A stretch of 17,342 bases of DNA from Actinomycetes bacterium. GTDB lineage: Bacteria; Actinomycetota; Actinomycetes; S36-B12; UBA5976. Under the pieces are notes generated by a model. It was not told the origin of the DNA. It did not search any database and saw only the letters and a program-made list of their open reading frames with translations. Positions 1 through 7,222 of this stretch are shown one piece after another. Numbering within the stretch: the first letter of the stretch is position 1; each line of letters opens with the position of its first letter. A program made the translations under genes and the position numbers. The DNA lies in the NCBI GenBank assembly GCA_021784375.1, contig JAJXSV010000020.1, positions 1-17,342 of the forward strand, read 5' to 3'.

Positions 1-1
1 C

Positions 2-2488
2 GAGAGCCGCGTCGGCCGCAAGTTCGGCGATGCCAGGGATCCCCTCCTCGTCTCCGTGCGCTCGGGGGCCAAGTTCTCGATGCCCGGCATGATGGAGACG
101 GTGCTCAACATCGGCCTCAACGACGAGACCATCAAGGGCCTCACCGCCGCCACCGGCAGCGAGCGCTTCGCCTGGGACTCCTACCGCCGGCTCATCCAGA
201 TGTTCGGCAAGACCGTGCTCAACATCGAGTCCCACTACTTCGAGGTCGTCCTCGACGGGCAGAAGGAGAAGTCGGGCGCCAAGTCCGACGTCGACCTCGA
301 CGTCGACGACCTCAAGGCAGTCGTCGACGGCTACAAGGACGTCGTCCGCAGGCACGCCGGCATGGAGTTCCCGCAGGACGTGCGCGAGCAGATGAACCTC
401 GCGATCAACGCCGTCTTCGACTCCTGGAACACCGATCGCGCCAAGCTCTACCGTCGTCAGGAGCGCATCCCCGAGGACCTCGGCACAGCCGTGAACATCT
501 GCACCATGGTGTTCGGCAACCGTGGTGACTCCTCGGGCACCGGCGTCGCCTTCACGCGCGACCCCGCGTCGGGCAACCCCGGCGAGTACGGCGACTGGCT
601 GGCCAACGCCCAGGGCGAGGACGTCGTGGCGGGCATCCGCAACACCCTCAAGCTCTCGGACATGAGTGACTACATGCCGACAGTGCACGACGAGCTCATC
701 GGCGTCATGCGCAAGCTGGAGAGCCACTACCGCGACCTCTGCGACATCGAGTTCACGGTGGAGGACGGCAAGCTCTGGATGCTGCAGACGCGCGTCGGCA
801 AGCGCACTCCTGCGGCCGCCTTCCGCATCGCCGTGCAGCTCGTGGAGGAGGGCGTCATCTCGCTCGACGAGGCACTGCAGCGCGTCACCGGCAAGCAACT
901 CGTGAACCTCATGTTCCCCCGCTTCGCAGAGGGCCATGGCGCCCAGTTGCTCGGCAAGGGCATCTCGGCCTCTCCCGGTGCCGCTGTCGGTGTCTGCGCG
1001 TTCACCTCGGCCCGCGCCGTCGAGCTGGGGGCCACCGGTCGGAAGGTCATCCTCGTGCGTCGCGAGACGAACCCCGATGACCTGGCGGGCATGATGGCAT
1101 CGGTGGGCATCCTCACCTCCCGCGGCGGCAAGACCTCGCACGCGGCAGTGGTGGCGCGCGGCATGGGCAAGACCGCGGTCTGCGGCGCCGACGAGCTGCT
1201 CGTCGAGGGCGACAAGTTCACGACCGCCAGTGGCGTCGTCGTGAAGGAGGGTGACGTCATCGGCATCGACGGCACCACCGGCGAGGTCTTCCTCGGCGAC
1301 GTGGCCGTCACCGACTCCGCCGTCACGCTGTACCTCGACGGCCAACTCATCGACTCGCAGATCGCAGCCGATCCGCTCGTGCACGCGGTGGACGTCATCA
1401 TCCGTCACGCCGACGATGTCCGTCGCATGGGTGTGCGTGCCAACGCGGACACCGACGAGGACGCCGCCCGGGCGCGCCGCATGGGCGCCGAGGGCGTGGG
1501 CCTGGCCCGTACCGAGCACATGTTCCTGGGCTCGCGTCGCGAACTCGTCGAGCGCCTCATCCTGGCCGAGACGGATGCCGAGAAGCAGCACGTCTACGAC
1601 GCCCTGCTCCCGCTGCAGATCGGTGACTTCACGGGCATCCTGCGCGAGATGGACGGCCTGCCGGTCGTCATCCGCCTGCTCGACCCGCCGCTGCACGAGT
1701 TCCTGCCGAACCACACCGATCTCTCGGTCAAGGTGGCGCTGGCGGAAGCCCAGGGCAAGGTCAACGAGAAGGACGTCGTCCTGCTCAAGGCCGTGGAGCG
1801 CATGCACGAGTCGAACCCCATGCTCGGCCTTCGCGGTGTGCGCCTCGGCATCATGTTCCCCGGGCTGTTCGCACTGCAGGTGCGTGCCATCGCCGAGGCC
1901 ATGGCCATCCGCATGCTCGAGGGCGGACACCCGCACCCCGAGGTCATGGTCCCGTTGGTCGCGACGGTTGCCGAACTCGAGCCGATTCGCAACGAATCGC
2001 TGGAGATCATCGCCGAGGTGGAGGCCAAGCACGGCGTGAAGTTGGGCATCCCGATCGGCACCATGATCGAGTTGCCGCGCGCCGCACTCACTGCGCACCG
2101 CATTGCCCGCTCGGCGGAGTTCTTCTCCTTCGGCACCAACGACCTGACGCAGACCACGTGGGGCTTCTCGCGTGATGATGTGGAGGCGTCGTTCGTCGGC
2201 GAGTACCTGGACCGCGGCATCTTCGGCACCTCGCCCTTCGAGTCGATCGACCCGTACGGCGTCGGTGAGCTGGTGAAGATCGCCATCGAGAAGGGTCGCT
2301 CCGTGCGTCCCGACATCTCGCTCGGTGTCTGCGGCGAGCACGGAGGCGACCCCACGTCGATCCACTTCTTCGAGCAGGCGGGCCTCGACTACGTGTCGTG
2401 CTCACCGTTCCGCGTGCCGGTTGCGCGCCTCGAAGCCGGTCGCGCCTCGCTGGCCACCCGAGGCACCAAGCAGTCGGACACACGCTGA
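2..2488 (+). CDS. ppdK: Pyruvate, phosphate dikinase, 5'-truncated by the window edge
   Basis: Interconverts pyruvate + ATP + phosphate and PEP + AMP + diphosphate in the cytoplasm, linking glycolysis and gluconeogenesis. The open frame runs in from the left edge with no start; 828 residues are visible and the family is usually about 875-900, so some 50-70 N-terminal residues are missing. Visible parts are the rest of the ATP-grasp nucleotide domain, a swivelling phosphohistidine domain with GGKTSHAAVVARG (catalytic His codon 1139-1141, visible residue 380), and a C-terminal PEP/pyruvate barrel with GTNDLTQTTWGFSRDD and LGVCGEHGGDP (catalytic Cys codon 2330-2332, visible residue 777). All key residues seen are intact. 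The GTG at 56 is internal and not a start. The last three codons and the stop lie inside the first copy of a 49-bp repeat, so the extreme C-terminus may be repeat-derived. Family assignment is secure; regulation cannot be seen. Confidence 0.97.
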   Translation, partial: ESRVGRKFGDARDPLLVSVRSGAKFSMPGMMETVLNIGLNDETIKGLTAATGSERFAWDSYRRLIQMFGKTVLNIESHYFEVVLDGQKEKSGAKSDVDLDVDDLKAVVDGYKDVVRRHAGMEFPQDVREQMNLAINAVFDSWNTDRAKLYRRQERIPEDLGTAVNICTMVFGNRGDSSGTGVAFTRDPASGNPGEYGDWLANAQGEDVVAGIRNTLKLSDMSDYMPTVHDELIGVMRKLESHYRDLCDIEFTVEDGKLWMLQTRVGKRTPAAAFRIAVQLVEEGVISLDEALQRVTGKQLVNLMFPRFAEGHGAQLLGKGISASPGAAVGVCAFTSARAVELGATGRKVILVRRETNPDDLAGMMASVGILTSRGGKTSHAAVVARGMGKTAVCGADELLVEGDKFTTASGVVVKEGDVIGIDGTTGEVFLGDVAVTDSAVTLYLDGQLIDSQIAADPLVHAVDVIIRHADDVRRMGVRANADTDEDAARARRMGAEGVGLARTEHMFLGSRRELVERLILAETDAEKQHVYDALLPLQIGDFTGILREMDGLPVVIRLLDPPLHEFLPNHTDLSVKVALAEAQGKVNEKDVVLLKAVERMHESNPMLGLRGVRLGIMFPGLFALQVRAIAEAMAIRMLEGGHPHPEVMVPLVATVAELEPIRNESLEIIAEVEAKHGVKLGIPIGTMIELPRAALTAHRIARSAEFFSFGTNDLTQTTWGFSRDDVEASFVGEYLDRGIFGTSPFESIDPYGVGELVKIAIEKGRSVRPDISLGVCGEHGGDPTSIHFFEQAGLDYVSCSPFRVPVARLEAGRASLATRGTKQSDTR

Positions 2489-2600
2489 CGAGTGAGGGCT
2501 CGCGAGCTTGCTCGCGGAGCCTGAGCGAGGAGGCGGTGTTGAGCGTGGCGAACACACGCTGACGAGTGAGGGCTCGCGAGCTTGCTCGCGGAGCCTGAGC
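2478..2600. repeat. Two identical 49-bp direct repeats, each holding a near-perfect palindrome
   Basis: Bases 2478-2526 recur exactly at 2552-2600, an offset of 74 bp with a 25-bp spacer. Inside each copy GGCTCGCGAGC, TT and GCTCGCGGAGCC form a hairpin with one bulged G (2497-2521 and 2571-2595). Copy one starts within the final codons of ppdK and contains its stop. The spacer end and the start of copy two also pair (AGCGTG with CACGCT). This looks like a dispersed REP-type intergenic element that has partly duplicated in tandem, or an event at a gene end; which of these cannot be decided from one locus. Minus-strand open frames across it look like shadows. Confidence 0.85.
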
Positions 2601-2605
2601 AGCAC

Positions 2606-2649
2606 ATGCGGAGGGCGCCGCCGGGTCATCCCGGAGGCGCCCTCCGCAT
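2606..2649 (+). terminator. Strong hairpin terminator after ppdK
   Basis: Fourteen perfect base pairs (2606-2619 with 2636-2649) are followed by one G-A mismatch and a further five pairs (2621-2625 with 2630-2634) closing a TCAT loop. There is no clear T tract, which is common for high-GC actinobacterial terminators. It lies about 120 bases after the ppdK stop and before the next promoter region. Confidence 0.75.
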
Positions 2650-2688
2650 CTGCTTCGGGCAGAACGTGTGAACGCCACATGCAGGAGC

Positions 2689-2710
2689 TGTGGAGATGTG
2701 ATGGAGATCG
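2689..2710. promoter_or_regulatory. 11-bp-period direct repeat upstream of the 4Fe-4S operon (putative OmpR-type site)
   Basis: TGGAGAT occurs at 2691-2697 and again at 2702-2708, exactly 11 bp apart, the spacing of OmpR/PhoB-family half-sites. The same half-site (ATCTCCA on the plus strand) is repeated between the response regulator and the DUF2202 gene. A possible weak promoter follows: TTGTGA at 2722-2727, a 17-base spacer, then TAGACC at 2745-2750. Binding by the nearby regulator is inferred. Confidence 0.5.
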
Positions 2711-2756
2711 GTCCGCATCGATTGTGACCTCGTGTGGGCGCCGGTAGACCTTGATC

Positions 2757-2776
2757 TGCAACGGATTCCCGTTGCA
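2757..2776 (+). promoter_or_regulatory. Perfect 8-bp hairpin just upstream of the ribosome binding site
   Basis: TGCAACGG (2757-2764), an ATTC loop and CCGTTGCA (2769-2776) form a perfect stem-loop. It ends four bases before the strong GGAGGAGGT ribosome binding site (2781-2789) of the 4Fe-4S protein. It could be a DNA operator or an mRNA element affecting stability or translation; the sequence does not decide. Confidence 0.5.
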
Positions 2777-2793
2777 TCCCGGAGGAGGTCACC

Positions 2794-3717
2794 ATGGCGG
2801 TCGGTTTCGTTCCACGGAGGTCGAGGTCCTGGTCCCGACGGCTCATCCTGTCCCGGCACCTCGTGCAGGCGGCCGTTGTGGGCTGGGTCGCCTGGCTCAT
2901 CGGATCCAAGGCTGCTTCCGCGGATGCGGCGTCGCCGGAGGCCTTCTGTCCGTTCGGTGGCTTCGAGACGGCATGGACCTGGGTGACGACCGGGCGCACC
3001 GTCTCGCACGTCCACACATCGAACCTCGTGCTCGCGGCCGTGATCACCGTCCTCGCCTTGGCTGCGCGGGGCTTCTTCTGCGGCTGGGTGTGCCCGCTCG
3101 GCACCCTGCAGGAGGCCGTGACAGCCGGCGTGCGCATGGTCACGGGGCGCATCCCGGGCGCACGCAGGTCCGTGCGTCGCATCCGTGCTCGCGCGGCCTG
3201 GTGGCCCGCGCTGGACCGTGTCCTGCGCTTCGGCCGCTACGCGGTCCTCGTCTGGGCGTTGGCAGGTGCCGCGTTCACCGGTGCCATGGTGTTCCGTGCA
3301 TACGATCCCTGGCGTGCGCTGCTCTCCGTCGCGGACTTCGAGATCAGCACCGGTGTCGTGGTGCTCGCGGCCGTTCTGCTCCTGAGCGCCCTGGTCGATC
3401 GTCCCTTCTGTCGCTATGCCTGCCCCTTGGGTGCGGCGCAGTCCCTGGTTGGCAGGTTCAGTCCGGTGGCCGTGCAGCGCGATTCCGCGGCCTGTCTGGG
3501 CTGCGAGATCTGCAACGCAGCCTGCCCCATGGGCATCGCGGTGAACGCGTGCACGCGTGTGAGTGATGCGGCCTGCATCGGCTGCCTGCAATGCGTGGCC
3601 GCCTGCCCCAGCCGCGACGCCCTGACCCTGAGCTTCAGCCTGCCCACGCGCGCGAAGCCGCAGCCCATCCAGGCGGCGACCGCGGCCGCCGCCATCCCGG
3701 AAGGCGCCCTCTCATGA
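2794..3717 (+). CDS. Membrane 4Fe-4S binding protein, NapH/NosR/CcoG-like
   Basis: A 307-residue inner-membrane electron-transfer protein. Seen in order: a TM segment near residues 22-38, CPFGG at Cys52, a TM near 77-92, FCGWVCPLG (Cys96, Cys100), further TMs near 147-167 and 187-201, FCRYACPLG (Cys206, Cys210), then two complete ferredoxin-type clusters, C234-C237-C240-C244P and C261-C264-C267-C271P. The paired CxxxCP motifs plus a C-terminal double cluster are the hallmark of the NapH/NosR/RdxA(CcoG) polyferredoxin group, which passes electrons between the quinone pool or cytoplasm and an envelope partner. There are no nap, nos or cco genes nearby, so the usual partners are absent here. The ATG is set by GGAGGAGGT at 2781-2789. 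Its stop overlaps the next start as ATGA (3714-3717), indicating translational coupling with the small membrane protein. The specific electron acceptor is unknown; family confidence is high, role low. Confidence 0.9.
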   Translation: MAVGFVPRRSRSWSRRLILSRHLVQAAVVGWVAWLIGSKAASADAASPEAFCPFGGFETAWTWVTTGRTVSHVHTSNLVLAAVITVLALAARGFFCGWVCPLGTLQEAVTAGVRMVTGRIPGARRSVRRIRARAAWWPALDRVLRFGRYAVLVWALAGAAFTGAMVFRAYDPWRALLSVADFEISTGVVVLAAVLLLSALVDRPFCRYACPLGAAQSLVGRFSPVAVQRDSAACLGCEICNAACPMGIAVNACTRVSDAACIGCLQCVAACPSRDALTLSFSLPTRAKPQPIQAATAAAAIPEGALS

Positions 3718-4154
3718 GCGACATGCGCACACCACCAGCCAGCAGCCAGGCGATGCTCCGGATCCCGCGGAGTGCCAGCCCCGTCCGCACGCAGGCGGCA
3801 CATCCCAGCAGACGGCTTCCGGTACTCGTGTATGTGGGCGGTTCCCTCCTGCTGGCGGCTGGGCTGATCGTCGGCGCGCAGGCTGTCGGCTGGTACGGCA
3901 CCACGGGCAAGCTGGATGCGGGCACCGGTGAGCGCGTGGAACTCACCGCCGCGTCGACCTCGGCAGACATCAAGGGTTGGATGACGATCCAACAGTTCCT
4001 CGACGCCTTCCCTGTGACCAAGCAGGAACTCTTCACGCGGTTCGCCATCCCTGCCGGTACCGCGACCTCGCAGACCTTGGGCAGCCTGAAGGAGAACGGG
4101 GTGGGAACCCTGGACATCCCATCGCTGCGCGCCTGGGTGGACACACTCGCGTAG
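3714..4154 (+). CDS. Small single-span membrane protein coupled to the 4Fe-4S protein
   Basis: A 146-residue protein of unrecognised name. The start is the ATG overlapping the upstream stop (ATGA), so the two are probably made together; the open frame extends further upstream but inside the 4Fe-4S gene. About 35 polar, basic residues are followed by one hydrophobic helix (LPVLVYVGGSLLLAAGLIVG), then an outside-facing domain of roughly 85 residues. That domain ends in a compact helical segment with GWMTIQQFLDAFPVTKQELF, a proline-containing turn and DIPSLRAWVDTLA. I recall similar MTxxE/Q-type helical modules attached to or beside other NapH-like 4Fe-4S proteins, but I cannot confirm this here. 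No cysteines and no heme motif are visible, so it is unlikely to be an electron carrier itself; an assembly, docking or sensing partner is the natural guess. Confidence 0.75.
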   Translation: MSDMRTPPASSQAMLRIPRSASPVRTQAAHPSRRLPVLVYVGGSLLLAAGLIVGAQAVGWYGTTGKLDAGTGERVELTAASTSADIKGWMTIQQFLDAFPVTKQELFTRFAIPAGTATSQTLGSLKENGVGTLDIPSLRAWVDTLA

Positions 4155-4195
4155 GGCGCTGTCCGCCCACCGACCACGATCGTCCGCCCTCCGGA

Positions 4196-5554
4196 TCACG
4201 CCTCCGCTGGAAGGACGATGCGGAAGCTGAGTCCTCCCGAAGGATTCCTGGCGGCGGTCACCTCTCCGTGCTGCGCGTGGATCAGTTCACGCACGACCGC
4301 CAGGCCGATTCCGGAGCCCGAGACGTCACTGGCGGTCGCGCCGCGCCACAGGCGCTCGAACAGGTGCGGGAGCTCCGCGTCGGACACGCCCGGGCCGGTG
4401 TCATCGACGTTGATGACCACCGACGCGCCCTGGCGTGCCACCGCCACCGAAACGGCATCGCCGGCTCGGCAGTAGCGCGCCGCATTCGAGAGCAGGTTGC
4501 CGATGGCCTGGTGCAGACGGTCCACATCCACGCGCGCACGCAGCGACGGCTGCGTCTGCAAGCTGGGGACCACGCCAGCGGTCTCCAGCACCGGCAAGGC
4601 TTCGCGGAAGGCGGCAGCGACCACCAGGTCGACCTGCGCCGGGACGAGATGCATGGAGAGTGTTGCCGCCTCGGCGGCGGATAGCGCAGCGAGGTCCGAG
4701 ACCACGCGCCCGAGCCGCACGCTCTGCGCGTGCAAAGCGGTGAGGCGGGCTGTGTCCGGCGGCACCAAACCATCCCGGATCTCCTCGAGCCCGGCCTGCA
4801 AGGCGGCCAGGGGAGTACGCAACTCGTGGGCCACATCGGCTGAGATCCGCTGGCGAGCCAGTTCGGAACGGACGACGTGGTTCGCGGTCGCGTCGAAGGA
4901 GCGGGCGAGCTCACCGAGTTCCCATCCGACGTTGGCGTCACGCGGGTCCGTGCGCGCGGAGCGGTCTCCGGCAGCGAAGCGTTGGGCCGCACTGGAGATG
5001 CGGAGGAGCGGCTGGGCGATGCGGCGGGAGACGAACCAGGCGAGGAGGAAGGCGGCGACGAGGGCGACGACAGCCGCTGCGATGATCCAGGTCCAGGCGA
5101 TGGCGTCGGCGCCGCCGCTCACCGCGCTGTCGTAGCCGAGCGACACGGTTCCCGTCAGCACCCCCGCGACCACGACGTCTGCGGTGGTCCAGCGGTCACT
5201 CGAGGCGGCACCCAAGCCCATCTGCCCCCCGTTCATGGCTCCGGGAGCGCGCAGGGCGAACACGGGTCTCCCAGCCGCATCCCGGATCACGAGCCGCGCG
5301 GCCACGGCCTCCGCCGCTGCCGCGGGGCGCGTGAAGTCCACCCTCGACCAATCCCCGACGCTGCCGTAGGCCTTCGCGGTCTCAGCCGCCACCGCCTGGG
5401 CTGCGGCCCGTCGATCCGCCCGTTGGCTCGCGTCGATGCCCTTGGTGGTGCCGATCCAGGCGGCCGCGCTCAACGTGCCGATGGACGCGACGGCGACGAG
5501 CAGGAATGCGACAAGCAGGCGCTTGCCGAGCGGTCCCAGGCCCCGTTCACGCAT
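4196..5554 (-). CDS. Two-component sensor histidine kinase (BaeS-like layout)
   Basis: A 452-residue membrane kinase. In order: TM1 near residues 13-34, an extracytoplasmic sensor region of about 115 residues without a recognised fold, a second TM ending in FLLAWFVSRRIAQPL, a HAMP linker, a dimerisation helix with SADVAHELRTPLAAL (phosphoacceptor His243), an N-box NLLSNAARY, and ATP-lid boxes DDTGPGVSDAELPHLFERL and GSGIGLAVV. The ATG at 5554 overlaps the response regulator stop by 8 bp (ATGCGTGA), implying translational coupling; an upstream in-frame start at 5587 would lie deeper in the regulator gene and is less likely. It runs convergent to the 4Fe-4S pair with only 41 bp between them. 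The signal is unknown; the neighbourhood suggests an envelope redox, metal or oxidant cue (inference). Confidence 0.93.
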   Translation of the reverse strand: MRERGLGPLGKRLLVAFLLVAVASIGTLSAAAWIGTTKGIDASQRADRRAAAQAVAAETAKAYGSVGDWSRVDFTRPAAAAEAVAARLVIRDAAGRPVFALRAPGAMNGGQMGLGAASSDRWTTADVVVAGVLTGTVSLGYDSAVSGGADAIAWTWIIAAAVVALVAAFLLAWFVSRRIAQPLLRISSAAQRFAAGDRSARTDPRDANVGWELGELARSFDATANHVVRSELARQRISADVAHELRTPLAALQAGLEEIRDGLVPPDTARLTALHAQSVRLGRVVSDLAALSAAEAATLSMHLVPAQVDLVVAAAFREALPVLETAGVVPSLQTQPSLRARVDVDRLHQAIGNLLSNAARYCRAGDAVSVAVARQGASVVINVDDTGPGVSDAELPHLFERLWRGATASDVSGSGIGLAVVRELIHAQHGEVTAARNPSGGLSFRIVLPAEA

Positions 5555-6230
5555 CGCGGTGCCAGCCGAAGCGGTAGCCCACACCAAGCACGGTCATGAT
5601 GATGTTGCCCTGGTCATCGCCGAGCTTGCGGCGGAGGTTCTTCACATGCGAGTCGATGGTGCGCTCGTAGCCGACGAACTCGTAGCCCCGTGCGCGGTTT
5701 ACGAGTTCGGCGCGCGTGAACGCGCGACCCGGTCGCGAGGCGAAGGTCGTGAGCAGCGCCCACTCGGTGGGAGTGAGCTCCACCGGCGCTCCGTCGAGCA
5801 GCACCTCGTGACGACCCTCATCGATGACGAGCCGGCCATCGCCGAAGCGGATATCCGGCGCTGCTGCCGCCGCCGCCCCCCGATTGAGGACGGCGGCTAC
5901 GCGAAGCACGACCTCCTGCGGACTGAAGGGCTTGGTCACGTAGTCATCCGCACCCTGCTGCAGTCCTCGGATGCGATCCTCGACACCGCTCCGGGCGGTG
6001 AGCGCAATGACCGGCATGTGCAGGCGGTGGGCGAGTGCCAGCAAGGCAAGCCCATCGATGTCCGGCAGACCCAGATCGAGCAGCACCAGGTCCGGAGTGA
6101 GCGATTCGATGTGATGGATCCCCTCGACGCCGACCGATGCCGTGACGACTGAGTGCCCCGCCCGCTCCAGGTAGCGACGCAGCAACTCGCGGATGTCGCG
6201 CTCGTCCTCCACCACCAAGACCGTCGCCAT
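5547..6230 (-). CDS. OmpR/PhoB-family response regulator
   Basis: A 227-residue DNA-binding response regulator, the partner of the overlapping kinase. The receiver domain has the acidic pocket Glu8/Asp9, phosphoacceptor Asp52 (LVLLDLGLPD), Thr78 (ALTAR) and Lys100 (VTKPF). A run of alanines near 119-124 links to a winged-helix domain with LTPTEWALLTTFASRPGRAFTR and a recognition region ERTIDSHVKNLRRKLG, ending in VLGVGYRFGW. The start is the ATG opening MATVLVVEDE, which is standard for the family; the longer open frame upstream (to 6365) lacks homology. It is transcribed divergently from the DUF2202 gene across a 137-bp region carrying an 11-bp direct repeat, a good candidate for its own binding site and autoregulation. 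Confidence 0.95.
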   Translation of the reverse strand: MATVLVVEDERDIRELLRRYLERAGHSVVTASVGVEGIHHIESLTPDLVLLDLGLPDIDGLALLALAHRLHMPVIALTARSGVEDRIRGLQQGADDYVTKPFSPQEVVLRVAAVLNRGAAAAAAPDIRFGDGRLVIDEGRHEVLLDGAPVELTPTEWALLTTFASRPGRAFTRAELVNRARGYEFVGYERTIDSHVKNLRRKLGDDQGNIIMTVLGVGYRFGWHRDA

Positions 6231-6276
6231 GTCCCAATCTTGGCAACCGCGTCCGTCGATCGCAGCGTTGTGGCGG

Positions 6277-6298
6277 AATCTCCACCGAACCTCCACAT
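6277..6298. promoter_or_regulatory. 11-bp-period direct repeat between the response regulator and DUF2202 genes
   Basis: CTCCAC occurs at 6280-6285 and again at 6291-6296, 11 bp apart; aligned 11-mers match at 8 of 11 positions. Read from the regulator side it is GTGGAG repeated, the same half-site as the TGGAGAT pair at 2691-2708. It sits 47 bp from the regulator ATG and 69 bp from the DUF2202 ATG. It is a probable site for the neighbouring OmpR-type regulator, inferred from spacing and recurrence. Confidence 0.5.
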
Positions 6299-6328
6299 CT
6301 TCGGCATCACGCCTGCACATCGACGAGC

Positions 6329-6348
6329 GATCGTGTGCTCGCACGATC
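6329..6348 (+). promoter_or_regulatory. 7-bp hairpin just upstream of the DUF2202 ribosome binding site
   Basis: GATCGTG (6329-6335) and CACGATC (6342-6348) form a perfect stem with a 6-base loop, ending two bases before the purine-rich ribosome binding site GGAAGGAAGG (6351-6360). The placement mirrors the hairpin before the 4Fe-4S gene, although the stem sequences differ. Confidence 0.45.
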
Positions 6349-6367
6349 CAGGAAGGAAGGAGCAACC

Positions 6368-7012
6368 ATGAAGAACTCCACGAAGGCGATTGCCGCGGCA
6401 GTCACGACCCTCACCCTGCTCGCACTCGGCATGTCCGCCGCATCGGCCACGGGACGCGGCTTCGGCAACGGCACCGGCATGGGCGTGGGCTCGGGCTCGG
6501 TTCAGGGCGCCGGCTACGGCTGGGCGCGGGGGAGGGGGACGGCCGATGGTCGTGGTCACTGCCTGGCCAGCGCTGCCGCCTCCGGCACGCTCACCGACGC
6601 ACAGAAGTCGGCGCTCGTCGCGCTCGCAGGCGAGGAGAAGCTGGCCCATGACATCTACACGACGCTTGCCCAGCGCTATCCCGCAGTCGTGCAGTTCGCG
6701 CGCATCGCAGGAGCCGAGACGAGGCACCAGTCCGCGCTCGACGGCCTGATCGCGAAGTACGAACTGCAGGATCCGAACGCCGGGCTCGCCCTTGGTGCCT
6801 TCGCGTCAGCTGACCGTCGGGCGCAGTACGTCAGCCTGCTCGCGCGGGCGACCGACGCAGTGGCCGCCCTCGCTGTGGGTGCCACGATCGAGCAGTTGGA
6901 CATCGCGGACCTGGCGGCCCTGCTGAAGACCGTCAAGGCGCCCGACGTCGTGCAGGTGCTCACGAACCTCGACCGCGCATCGGACATGCACCTGGCCGCG
7001 TTCAGTCGTTGA
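6368..7012 (+). CDS. Secreted DUF2202 (ferritin-like di-iron fold) protein
   Basis: A 214-residue exported protein. A clear signal peptide (MKNSTK, then a hydrophobic core) ends at SAASA near residue 27. A glycine-rich low-complexity linker follows (about 29-63), then a helical domain matching DUF2202: GEEKLAHDIY (Glu89/Glu90), GAETRHQSAL (Glu117, His120), GATIEQLDIADL (Glu175) and ASDMHLAAF (His208). These Glu/His positions fit the two-iron pocket of a ferritin-like four-helix bundle. The enzymatic or storage role of DUF2202 is not settled as far as I know. The ATG is chosen from the GGAAGGAAGG binding site at 6351-6360 and the signal peptide; an in-frame upstream GTG at 6335 would spoil the signal. 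It is divergent from the two-component genes, so it is a likely target of that regulator. A strong terminator follows. Confidence 0.88.
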   Translation: MKNSTKAIAAAVTTLTLLALGMSAASATGRGFGNGTGMGVGSGSVQGAGYGWARGRGTADGRGHCLASAAASGTLTDAQKSALVALAGEEKLAHDIYTTLAQRYPAVVQFARIAGAETRHQSALDGLIAKYELQDPNAGLALGAFASADRRAQYVSLLARATDAVAALAVGATIEQLDIADLAALLKTVKAPDVVQVLTNLDRASDMHLAAFSR

Positions 7013-7019
7013 CGCACCT

Positions 7020-7069
7020 CGATTGCCGGCACTGGACCCCATCGCCTGGGGACTCGGTGCCGGCGATCG
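7020..7069 (+). terminator. Terminator after the DUF2202 gene
   Basis: A 13-bp stem with one G-T wobble (7020-7032 with 7057-7069) encloses a second stem, CCCCA (7037-7041) with TGGGG (7047-7051). It begins seven bases after the stop codon. Confidence 0.75.
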
Positions 7070-7112
7070 CGGCGCATCGGCGCTCACGGGCAAACGACCC
7101 CCGGTTCGCCCG

Positions 7113-7161
7113 CACTGGTCTGCAGGGCGCTCCCGCACGCGGGCGGCCCCGCAGACCGGTG
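7113..7161 (+). other. Long imperfect hairpin in the leader of the NifX-like gene
   Basis: Eleven pairs with one wobble (7113-7123 with 7151-7161) close a structure whose interior adds GGGC/GCCC pairs and a CCCGC/GCGGG apex. It lies between the DUF2202 terminator and the next gene (61 bp before the ATG). It could be a second terminator, an attenuator or a palindromic intergenic repeat. Confidence 0.5.
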
Positions 7162-7222
7162 CGTCTCTGGGACGCGCGGTTCGTGGTGGAATTGCCTCGG
7201 GACCAGCATCGAAGGAGCAATC

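Noticed and set aside
2402..2761. Minus-strand 119-residue open frame over the repeat region
   Set aside because: It is made of the ppdK antisense end, both repeat copies and the terminator; no ribosome site and no recognisable protein features.
7181..7195. Single GTGGA half-site before the NifX-like gene, resembling the regulator box
   Set aside because: No second half-site 11 bp away on either side, so it does not meet the pattern.
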